Assembly: GCA_946887025.1 (NCBI GenBank)
Contig: CAMPJY010000030.1
Location: forward strand, 1-20,403
Source of the DNA: an uncultured Salinimicrobium sp.
GTDB lineage: Bacteria; Bacteroidota; Bacteroidia; Flavobacteriales; Flavobacteriaceae
Direction of reading: 5' to 3'
Length of the DNA: 20,403 nt
Shown: piece after piece, positions 1-4,849 of the stretch
Position numbering within the stretch: the first letter of the stretch is position 1
How the letters are laid out: each line of letters begins with the position of its first letter
Position numbers and translations under genes: made by a program
The notes under the pieces: generated by a model
Told to the model about the DNA's origin: nothing
Seen by the model: the letters and a program-made list of their open reading frames with translations, nothing else
The model's database searches: none

Positions 1-451
1 GGGCCATGATATGGTTGACCTGCCATCCTCTGACTTTGAGGTAATCGGAGATCAGGGAGCGGTGACAGCTCCACCAGACGGCTTCGGAACACATATAGGC
101 AATCCGTTTAACCTGTGCGGCCTGCTGCAGCTGCTGTGCGGCGGCTTTGAAGATATCTGTCTCCATATGATCGGCATAGCCCCGGAAGGAGATCAGCCGC
201 CAGGCCATATTTTTCGAAACCTTACTTACTTTTCGCCTGCCGCCCAGATCCTCCAGATGCAGGTATTCAATCTGCTGCTGCGGGAGGGTTACTTCCAGGT
301 GGTCTTTATTGAAGTGGGGATATTTCCGGGAACCCGGGTATCGCCTTACGTCCACCAGCTGATCGATCCGGAATTTCTGAAGGAGTTCGATGAATTCTTC
401 CTGGGTGCGGGTGGAGTGGCCGATGGTCCAGATCTGGTTGTTGGGTGTCAT
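1..451 (-). CDS. DUF488 family protein, 3' part cut off by the window edge
   Basis: Reading the minus strand from an ATG at 451-449 gives an open frame that runs off the window at base 1, so 150 residues are visible and the C-terminus is missing. The N-terminus IWTIGHSTRTQEEFIELL, then LVDVRRYPGSRKYPHFN near residues 33-49, then FRGYADHM, and the motif MCSEAVWWSCHRSLISDYL near residues 122-140 are the hallmarks of DUF488. The family has conserved Arg, Cys and His residues but no settled biochemical role. An 18-bp palindrome lies about 12 bases upstream of the start, and REP-like hairpins lie further upstream. The plus-strand open frame over the same bases has no recognisable family content and is taken as a shadow. 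Family assignment is firm; function is unknown. Confidence 0.88.
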   Translation of the reverse strand, partial: MTPNNQIWTIGHSTRTQEEFIELLQKFRIDQLVDVRRYPGSRKYPHFNKDHLEVTLPQQQIEYLHLEDLGGRRKVSKVSKNMAWRLISFRGYADHMETDIFKAAAQQLQQAAQVKRIAYMCSEAVWWSCHRSLISDYLKVRGWQVNHIMA

Positions 452-462
452 AGGGAATGATG

Positions 463-480
463 TTGCTTAAAATTAAGCAA
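463..480. promoter_or_regulatory. 18-bp near-perfect palindrome in the DUF488 leader
   Basis: TTGCTTAA-AA-TTAAGCAA has 8-bp arms around a 2-base centre. It ends 12 bases upstream of the DUF488 ATG, where a dimeric repressor site or a leader hairpin would sit. On the plus strand it is followed by TTTT, so it could also act as a weak terminator for a plus-strand transcript. Only the symmetry is seen; the role is inferred. Confidence 0.4.
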
Positions 481-531
481 TTTTGGGGACTTTTGGTTGG
501 GATAGGGTAAGTAGGCTCAGAAGGAGCGGGG

Positions 532-553
532 GTACGGGAGTCTGGAGACTCCC
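532..553. repeat. REP-like hairpin 1 (GTAC + GGGAGTCT-GG-AGACTCCC)
   Basis: GTAC at 532-535 is followed by an 18-bp palindrome at 536-553 with 8-bp arms and a GG centre. The same GTAC-plus-palindrome unit recurs in reverse orientation at 20323-20344, with one base pair of the stem changed on both sides. Short palindromes of this kind that recur with covarying arms resemble REP elements, which in other bacteria are mobilised by RAYT (Y1-type) transposases. No such transposase is encoded here. Confidence 0.7.
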
Positions 554-567
554 TAATTAAGGCGGCT

Positions 568-620
568 AGAGTCTGGAGACTCTGCTTAGCGGCACTATCC
601 AATGTCTCTGCCCAGCGGCA
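568..620. repeat. REP-like hairpin 2 and a degenerate partner
   Basis: AGAGTCT-GG-AGACTCT (568-583) shares the TCTGGAGA core of hairpin 1. Directly after it, CTCTGCTTAGCGGCA (580-594) is repeated with two changes as CTCTGCCCAGCGGCA (606-620). The second copy looks like the right half of a hairpin unit that has lost its left half. Together with 532-553 this is a small REP-like cluster filling the gap between DUF488 and the toxin-antitoxin-like pair. Confidence 0.55.
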
Positions 621-656
621 TTAATCTTTTGTAAGGATGAAAATTTACGTCAGAAA

Positions 657-664
657 TATTTTTG
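657..664 (+). promoter_or_regulatory. Probable -7 box of the toxin-antitoxin-like pair (TATTTTTG)
   Basis: TATTTTTG matches the Bacteroidota -7 consensus TAnnTTTG exactly. A TTTG at 628-631 could be the -33 box, but the 25-base gap is a little longer than usual. The start codon at 716 lies about 45 bases downstream of the implied transcription start. The -7 box also overlaps the TTG at 662, which argues against using that TTG as the start of the first gene. Confidence 0.4.
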
Positions 665-715
665 CTAATAATTTATACTGGATTAACTTTAGTAAAGTCA
701 TCAAAATCCTCTGCT

Positions 716-955
716 ATGAAAATAAAAGAATTAAAATGTAAGACGGACAAGGATGGATTTTTAAAACTCGAAGAAGAAATTGGGTGGACAGATACAAAAG
801 TCCGCATTTTTGTTTTATTGGAGGAAGAGGTAGAAGAACAGGAAGATGAGAAGTTCTGGTTGAAATCCCTTTCAAATAATCCTGCGTTCGATTTTTTAAA
901 TGATCCTGAGGAAGATATTTATTCATTAAAAGATGGGGAACCCTTTAATGATTAA
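716..955 (+). CDS. Small acidic protein, putative antitoxin
   Basis: The 79-residue protein starting MKIKELKCKTDKDG is strongly acidic: it carries a run LLEEEVEEQEDEKF in the middle and ends NDPEEDIYSLKDGEPFND. The frame can be extended upstream to a TTG at 662, but a promoter-like box overlaps that codon and the ATG at 716 is preferred. It overlaps the next gene, a MazF/PemK-type toxin, by 8 bases (ATGATTAA). That arrangement, small size and acidity are typical of an antitoxin made first and translated in coupling with its toxin. I do not recognise a MazE, AbrB or Phd DNA-binding domain, so the antitoxin call rests on position and composition. The DNA here is visibly richer in A and T than the neighbouring core genes. 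Confidence 0.6.
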   Translation: MKIKELKCKTDKDGFLKLEEEIGWTDTKVRIFVLLEEEVEEQEDEKFWLKSLSNNPAFDFLNDPEEDIYSLKDGEPFND

Positions 956-1286
956 AAATTCAATTGTTCTGGTTCCTTTTCCTTTTGACGATCTCTCGTC
1001 GTATAAAGTTCGCCCTGCATTATGTTTAACCTCAGAAATAGGGGATTTCGAACAGGTGGTTATCGCATTTATTTCCAGCAGGATTCCACCCAAACTATAT
1101 CCTAGTGACATGGTACTGCGACCTGACGGGCCGGGCTGGGAAAAATCAGGTTTAATTACGGATTCAGTAGTAAGATTACATAAAATCGTTACGATACAGA
1201 AGAATATGATCAGAAGGAGAATTGGTCGTTTAGATGAAGATAGCTCAGCTGTAGTCCGAATGAAATTAAATACCCTATTTGATTAA
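948..1286 (+). CDS. MazF/PemK-type toxin (probable mRNA interferase)
   Basis: The 112-residue protein begins MIKNSIVLVPFPFDDLSSYKVRPALCL. The VLVPFPF-D-L-KVRPA pattern is the N-terminal signature of the PemK/MazF fold, a small beta-barrel endoribonuclease that cuts mRNA at short sites. A later VVRLHKIVTIQKNMIRRRIGRL segment fits the last conserved strand and helix. An ATG at 933 would add five residues (MGNPL); the ATG at 948 is preferred because it gives the usual start and a translational-coupling overlap with the antitoxin stop. It ends 20 bases before the convergent end of lptB. Toxin family membership is well supported; cleavage activity is inferred from the family. Confidence 0.8.
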   Translation: MIKNSIVLVPFPFDDLSSYKVRPALCLTSEIGDFEQVVIAFISSRIPPKLYPSDMVLRPDGPGWEKSGLITDSVVRLHKIVTIQKNMIRRRIGRLDEDSSAVVRMKLNTLFD

Positions 1287-1306
1287 AAGTTTTTTCTGCC
1301 AATAAG

Positions 1307-2089
1307 TTAAACTTTATCCTCCTCCCCAAGAGGATTTTGTGTAGTAGTAGTAGTAAACAACTTCTTCTTTCTCAGCTCGAAATTCTGGCCCAGGTATACT
1401 TTTCTCACCATTTCATCTTCGGCGAGTTCCTCGGGAATTCCGGCTTTTAAAATGCGGCCTTCGAACATCAGATAAGTCCTGTCAGTGATGGCGAGAGTTT
1501 CCTGTACGTTGTGGTCGGTAATAAGAATCCCGATGTTTTTGTCCTTGAGCTGAGCTACGATCCTCTGAATGTCTTCCACAGCCACGGGATCCACTCCGGC
1601 GAAGGGTTCGTCCAGCAGGATAAAATTAGGGTCGGTGGCCAGGGCTCTGGCGATCTCAGTCCTTCTTCGTTCCCCTCCACTCAACAGGTCTCCGCGGTTC
1701 TTGCGGATGTGTCCCAGACTGAATTCGTCGATGAGGGATTCCATTTTCATCACACGTTCCTTCTTCGAAAGTGTGGTCAGCTCCAGCACACTCATTATGT
1801 TGTCCTCGATGCTGAGTTTCCTGAAAACAGAAGCTTCCTGTGCGAGGTATCCGATTCCGTACTGGGCACGCTTATACATGGGGAATTTGGTGATATTTTC
1901 CTTGTCCAGGAATATCCTTCCCCCATTGGGTTTGATCAGGCCAACTATCATGTAAAAGGAGGTAGTTTTCCCCGCTCCGTTGGGACCAAGCAACCCTACG
2001 ATTTCCCCCTGGTTCACTTCCACGGAAATACCTTTTACGACTTCACGGCCTTTATATTTTTTTACAAGACTGTCGGCTCTTAGTTTCAT
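1307..2089 (-). CDS. lptB: LPS export ABC transporter ATP-binding protein LptB
   Basis: This is the cytoplasmic ATPase that, with LptF and LptG, extracts lipopolysaccharide from the inner membrane. The 260-residue protein has all ABC motifs in order: Walker A GPNGAGKT at residues 35-42, Q-loop Gln84, signature LSGGE at 136-140, Walker B FILLDEP at 156-162, and the switch His193 in ITDH. The sequence GIGYLAQEASVFRKLSIEDNI is diagnostic of LptB rather than other small ABC ATPases. It is about 15 residues longer than usual because of a C-terminal tail after RKKKLF containing five threonines in a row (FTTTTTQNPLGEEDKV), encoded by a triplet run near 1340. It is the distal member of the kdsD-tatC-AhpD-like cluster, with a four-helix-bundle gene and repeats inserted before it. 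Confidence 0.95.
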   Translation of the reverse strand: MKLRADSLVKKYKGREVVKGISVEVNQGEIVGLLGPNGAGKTTSFYMIVGLIKPNGGRIFLDKENITKFPMYKRAQYGIGYLAQEASVFRKLSIEDNIMSVLELTTLSKKERVMKMESLIDEFSLGHIRKNRGDLLSGGERRRTEIARALATDPNFILLDEPFAGVDPVAVEDIQRIVAQLKDKNIGILITDHNVQETLAITDRTYLMFEGRILKAGIPEELAEDEMVRKVYLGQNFELRKKKLFTTTTTQNPLGEEDKV

Positions 2090-2131
2090 GGGTAAAGTTC
2101 TTTAGGGAAAGGGATAAATATAGCCAATATT

Positions 2132-2159
2132 AGTGGAAAGTGGAAAGTGGAGAGTGGAT
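2132..2159 (+). repeat. Heptanucleotide array, 4 units of AGTGGAN
   Basis: Four consecutive 7-bp units (AGTGGAA, AGTGGAA, AGTGGAG, AGTGGAT) are followed by a decaying AGTCTGC. The array lies between the stop of the four-helix-bundle gene and the start of lptB. The same unit occurs in opposite orientation on the other side of the four-helix-bundle gene (2576-2617). Confidence 0.9.
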
Positions 2160-2171
2160 AGTCTGCACGAT

Positions 2172-2543
2172 TTACTTGTTTTTGGTTTTTAGATACCTTT
2201 GGAGGCTTTTTATCATTTTGAGCATTTCCATTAGTAAAAGTCTTACTTTTTTATTCTCTTCCAGAGTGATATATCCTCTACGGCAGGCAAGAGTAGAGCA
2301 TGAAACGCATTCTCTTATTGAATCGTCTGCCAATTGGAGGAATCTGTGGAATTGGGAATCAGTATCTCCGGAACCTTCAGAGGTGTTTAAGACGATGGAA
2401 ACGGCTGCGCGGTTAAATTGTGAAGTAAGACCATAAAGCTCACTCTTTGGGAATTTACTGGTCATTTCGTAAACTAAATCAGTAAAATCCAAAGCTTTTT
2501 GATAAACCTTTAGATCCTCAAAATTGAAATGCACCTCCTCCAT
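2172..2543 (-). CDS. Four-helix-bundle protein (S23 / 23S rRNA intervening-sequence protein family)
   Basis: The 123-residue protein opens with FEDLKVYQKALDFTDLVYEMT and continues SKFPKSELYGLTSQFNRAAVSIVLNTSEGSG, which is the signature of the S23/IVP four-helix-bundle family. It ends in a long Leu/Lys helix (MEMLKMIKSLQRYLKTKNK). The family was first noted inside intervening sequences of 23S rRNA genes; many free-standing copies exist in Bacteroidota and the function is unknown. Here it separates the AhpD-like gene from lptB and is bracketed by AGTGGAR heptad arrays pointing opposite ways, about 12 bases beyond its stop and 33 bases before its start. The context suggests that gene and repeats travel or expand together, which is inference. 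Confidence 0.85.
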   Translation of the reverse strand: MEEVHFNFEDLKVYQKALDFTDLVYEMTSKFPKSELYGLTSQFNRAAVSIVLNTSEGSGDTDSQFHRFLQLADDSIRECVSCSTLACRRGYITLEENKKVRLLLMEMLKMIKSLQRYLKTKNK

Positions 2544-2575
2544 AATAAAGATTCAGATTTTTATAGCAAATTACA

Positions 2576-2617
2576 TCCCACTTTCCACTTTCCACTCTCC
2601 ACTCTCCACTCTCAACT
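2576..2617 (-). repeat. Heptanucleotide array, 6 units of AGTGGAN on the minus strand
   Basis: On the plus strand this reads TCCCACT, TTCCACT twice, CTCCACT twice, CTCAACT; on the minus strand the units are AGTGGAR. Its last unit overlaps the stop codon (2616-2618) of the AhpD-like gene, so the array has grown right up to the end of a reading frame. It forms an inverted pair with the array at 2132-2159. Confidence 0.9.
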
Positions 2618-2963
2618 ACCCCTGATTCTCCAGCTCTTCCCAATATTCATACGCCCTCCTCAAATGTGGAATGACGATTGTACCGCCAACGAGAGTGGCG
2701 ATGCTCAGGGCCTCCATGGCTTCTTCTTTGGTGATGCCTTCTTTATAGCACGTCTCCAGATGGTATTTTACGCAATCGTCGCAGCGAAGGACGGTGGAGG
2801 CTACTAGTCCCAAAAGCTCCTTGGTCTTCACATCCAGTGCCCCTTCTGCATAGGCATTGGTATCGAGATTGAAAATGCGTTTGATGATCTTATTGTTGTC
2901 GCCAAGAAGTTTCTCATTCATCTTCTGGCGGTAGGCGTTGAATTCTTCTACCTGGTTTTTCAT
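2616..2963 (-). CDS. Carboxymuconolactone decarboxylase family protein, AhpD-like
   Basis: The 115-residue, nearly all-helical protein carries Glu49, then Cys61-Asp-Asp-Cys64 and His68. This fits the AhpD redox pattern E-x11-C-x2-C-x3-H exactly, so it is more likely a thiol-dependent peroxidase or disulfide reductase-like protein than a true decarboxylase. The segment TVLRCDDCVKYHLETC shows the active site. The start ATG overlaps the tatC stop by 4 bases (ATGA), so the two are translationally coupled in the kdsD-tatC operon. No AhpC gene adjoins it, although a 1-Cys peroxiredoxin and a thioredoxin-like protein are encoded 7-9 kb away. Its physiological partner is not evident. Confidence 0.9.
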   Translation of the reverse strand: MKNQVEEFNAYRQKMNEKLLGDNNKIIKRIFNLDTNAYAEGALDVKTKELLGLVASTVLRCDDCVKYHLETCYKEGITKEEAMEALSIATLVGGTIVIPHLRRAYEYWEELENQG

Positions 2964-3802
2964 GACTTATGACTTTTTAATTTTCGGGCTTCTCTTTTCA
3001 CCACTATCTTGGAGATCAGGATGCTCACCTCATAAAGAACCAGGATGGGGATGGCTACGATAATCTGGCTCAGGATATCCGGGGGAGTGATGATGGCGGA
3101 GAGCACCAGTACCACTACGAGGGAAATCTTTCTGTATTTCCTGAGGGATTCCGGGGTTACAAGGCCGATTTTCGTGAGGAAGTAAATGATGATGGGCAGT
3201 TCGAAAATGAGGCCGCAGGCAAGGACCGAGGACCGCACCAGACTGATATAGCTGCCCAGGTCGAATTCATTGAGTACCGTCTCACTCACCTGGTATTTTC
3301 CCAGAAAGTTGATGGAAAGAGGAGTGATCATGTAATATCCGAAAAGTACCCCAATGAAGAACAGCAGGGAGGAGATGAAGATGAATCCTCGTGCGGTATT
3401 TCGTTCATTGGCATACATGGCCGGGGAGATGAATTTCCAGAATTCGTAAATTACGTATGGGAAGGAAATGATGAATCCGGCAGTGATGGCGGTCCACACA
3501 TGGGCTGAGAATTGTCCGCCCATGGTCCTACTCTGAATGGTAAAAGGCATTTCATCAAAACAGAAGCCACCTTCCCCGCCTATCCCCACAAAGGTAGTGA
3601 GACGGCAGAGGATGTCATAGGTAAAGAAATCTGCATTGGTCGGTCCGAAAAGCAGGACATCAAAGATGAAACCTTTGAGGAGGAAGGCTACGGAAGCGGC
3701 AATCACTATGGCCAGGGTGGCTCGGATCAGGTGCCAGCGAAGCTCTTCCAGGTGGTCCAGAAAGGACATCTCGCCTTGTGGGCTGGGTAATTTCTTGGTC
3801 AT
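2960..3802 (-). CDS. tatC: Twin-arginine translocase subunit TatC
   Basis: TatC is the inner-membrane receptor that recognises twin-arginine signal peptides on folded proteins. The 280-residue protein begins with the conserved cytoplasmic N-terminus MSFLDHLEELRWHLIRA (about residues 12-28). It has a cluster of hydrophobic spans consistent with six membrane segments, and the central block FPYVIYEFWKFISPAMYANER that marks TatC. The first periplasmic loop (about residues 50-105) is longer than in Escherichia coli, as in other Bacteroidota. The start follows the kdsD stop directly with no gap (TAA then ATG), and its own stop overlaps the next gene by 4 bases, so all three are co-transcribed. No tatA or tatB gene is in the window. 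Confidence 0.95.
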   Translation of the reverse strand: MTKKLPSPQGEMSFLDHLEELRWHLIRATLAIVIAASVAFLLKGFIFDVLLFGPTNADFFTYDILCRLTTFVGIGGEGGFCFDEMPFTIQSRTMGGQFSAHVWTAITAGFIISFPYVIYEFWKFISPAMYANERNTARGFIFISSLLFFIGVLFGYYMITPLSINFLGKYQVSETVLNEFDLGSYISLVRSSVLACGLIFELPIIIYFLTKIGLVTPESLRKYRKISLVVVLVLSAIITPPDILSQIIVAIPILVLYEVSILISKIVVKREARKLKSHKS

Positions 3803-4768
3803 TTATAGGATTCCTTCTCTTATTAAATTGTGCAGGTGCACTACTCCGTAATATTTTTCATTCTTCACCGCCAGCAGCTGGGAGATCTTATGCTCCTCCA
3901 GCACGTCCAGCGCATCAACTGCCATGGCGTTATGCGCAATGGTCTTGGGGGAAGCGGTCATGATATCTTTTGCGGTCAGGTTGCTGAAATCGGTGCTTTT
4001 GTACAGCATTCTCCTGATATCCCCATCCGTCACTATCCCCACCACCTTTTCATCCTCAATGACTGCCGCCACTCCGAGCATTTTCTCGGAAATCTCGACA
4101 ATTACTTTCGGAATGGAGGTATCGGGAGTCACCTGAGGTTTCTGGTTCTGGTCTGCGATATCGCTTACCCGCAGGTACAGCTTTTTCCCCAGGGCCCCTC
4201 CGGGATGGTATTTGGCGAAATCCTTGCTGGAAAAACCGCGAAGGTCCAGAAGGCATACTGCCAGGGCATCCCCAATGACCAGCTGGGCAGTGGTACTGGT
4301 GGTAGGTGCCAGGTTATTGGGGCAGGCTTCCTTTTCCACATAGGAATTCAGGGCAAAATCCGCCTGTTGTCCAAGAAAGGAGTCCATGCTGCCAGTGATG
4401 GCGATAAGGATATTTCCGAAGTTCTTGATCAGTGGCACCAATACCTTGATCTCAGGGGTGTTGCCACTCTTCGAGATACAGATCACTACATCGTCCTGCT
4501 GGATGGTTCCCAGGTCGCCGTGGATGGCATCGGCGGCATGCATAAAGACGGCAGGGGTTCCGGTGGAATTCAGGGTGGCTACAATTTTTGTGGCTATCAC
4601 TGCACTTTTGCCGATTCCAGTAATAATTACCCTACCTTTGGAATTGTATATGGCACGTACCGCTTCGGCGAAATTTTGGTCTAATAATTGCTCTAGATCT
4701 GCAATTGCTTTGGCTTCAGTTAAAATGGTTTCTCTGGCGACAGAAAGGATTTTTTCTTGAGGTGTCAA
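3803..4768 (-). CDS. kdsD: D-arabinose-5-phosphate isomerase, KdsD/KpsF/GutQ family (TTG start)
   Basis: This enzyme interconverts ribulose-5-phosphate and arabinose-5-phosphate, the first step toward Kdo for lipopolysaccharide. A SIS domain comes first (GRVIITGIGKSAVIATKIVATLNS, then MHAADAIHGDLG and CISKSGNTPEI), followed by AKYHPGGALGKKLYLRVSDI and two CBS domains in the C-terminal third. The frame is open upstream to a GTG at 4843, but that extension (LQFYIHLHLKDTYFF...) is not family-like and contains a perfect -7 box at 4820-4827. The in-frame TTG at 4768-4766 gives 321 residues, the usual family length, and is chosen here. It is the first gene of the kdsD-tatC-AhpD-like operon and diverges from recQ. 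Confidence 0.92.
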   Translation of the reverse strand: MTPQEKILSVARETILTEAKAIADLEQLLDQNFAEAVRAIYNSKGRVIITGIGKSAVIATKIVATLNSTGTPAVFMHAADAIHGDLGTIQQDDVVICISKSGNTPEIKVLVPLIKNFGNILIAITGSMDSFLGQQADFALNSYVEKEACPNNLAPTTSTTAQLVIGDALAVCLLDLRGFSSKDFAKYHPGGALGKKLYLRVSDIADQNQKPQVTPDTSIPKVIVEISEKMLGVAAVIEDEKVVGIVTDGDIRRMLYKSTDFSNLTAKDIMTASPKTIAHNAMAVDALDVLEEHKISQLLAVKNEKYYGVVHLHNLIREGIL

Positions 4769-4785
4769 ATTTGAAAAATTATGAA

Positions 4786-4814
4786 TTGCATTCCTAAAGA
4801 AATACGTATCTTTA
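4786..4814 (+). promoter_or_regulatory. Possible recQ promoter (TTG-N18-TATCTTTA)
   Basis: TTG at 4786-4788 and TATCTTTA at 4807-4814 differ from the Bacteroidota consensus only in the last base of the -7 box. The spacing is acceptable and the start codon at 4850 lies about 30 bases downstream of the implied transcription start. The two divergent -7 boxes are only about 6 bases apart, so the kdsD and recQ promoters would interlock. Confidence 0.35.
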
Positions 4815-4819
4815 AGATG

Positions 4820-4827
4820 CAAATGTA
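4820..4827 (-). promoter_or_regulatory. -7 box of the kdsD operon (TACATTTG on the minus strand)
   Basis: TACATTTG fits TAnnTTTG exactly on the minus strand; the -33 region is weak (TTG with a 15-base gap, or TTC with 20). The implied transcription start near 4813 is about 45 bases before the TTG start at 4768 and downstream of the GTG at 4843. It therefore decides the start codon of kdsD. Confidence 0.5.
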
Positions 4828-4849
4828 TATAAAATTGTAACACAATTGA

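Noticed and set aside
11..460. A 149-residue plus-strand open frame
   Set aside because: It is antisense to the DUF488 gene, which has clear family motifs over the same bases; the plus-strand translation has none.
306..602. A minus-strand open frame across the REP-like hairpins
   Set aside because: It runs through repeats and overlaps the DUF488 gene in another frame, with low-complexity sequence and no family features.
662..715. Upstream extension of the antitoxin gene to a TTG
   Set aside because: A -7 box overlaps the TTG, so it would not be on the transcript; the ATG at 716 is better.
933..947. Upstream ATG for the MazF-type toxin
   Set aside because: It adds MGNPL before a normal family start; the ATG at 948 overlaps the antitoxin stop as in coupled pairs. 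It cannot be fully excluded.
2576..2617. Short tandem repeats considered as a CRISPR remnant
   Set aside because: Units are 7 bp with no spacers and no cas genes nearby.
3830..4684. A 284-residue plus-strand frame opposite kdsD
   Set aside because: It is the complement of a well-conserved SIS-CBS enzyme; its translation has no family features and its length is explained by codon use on the other strand.
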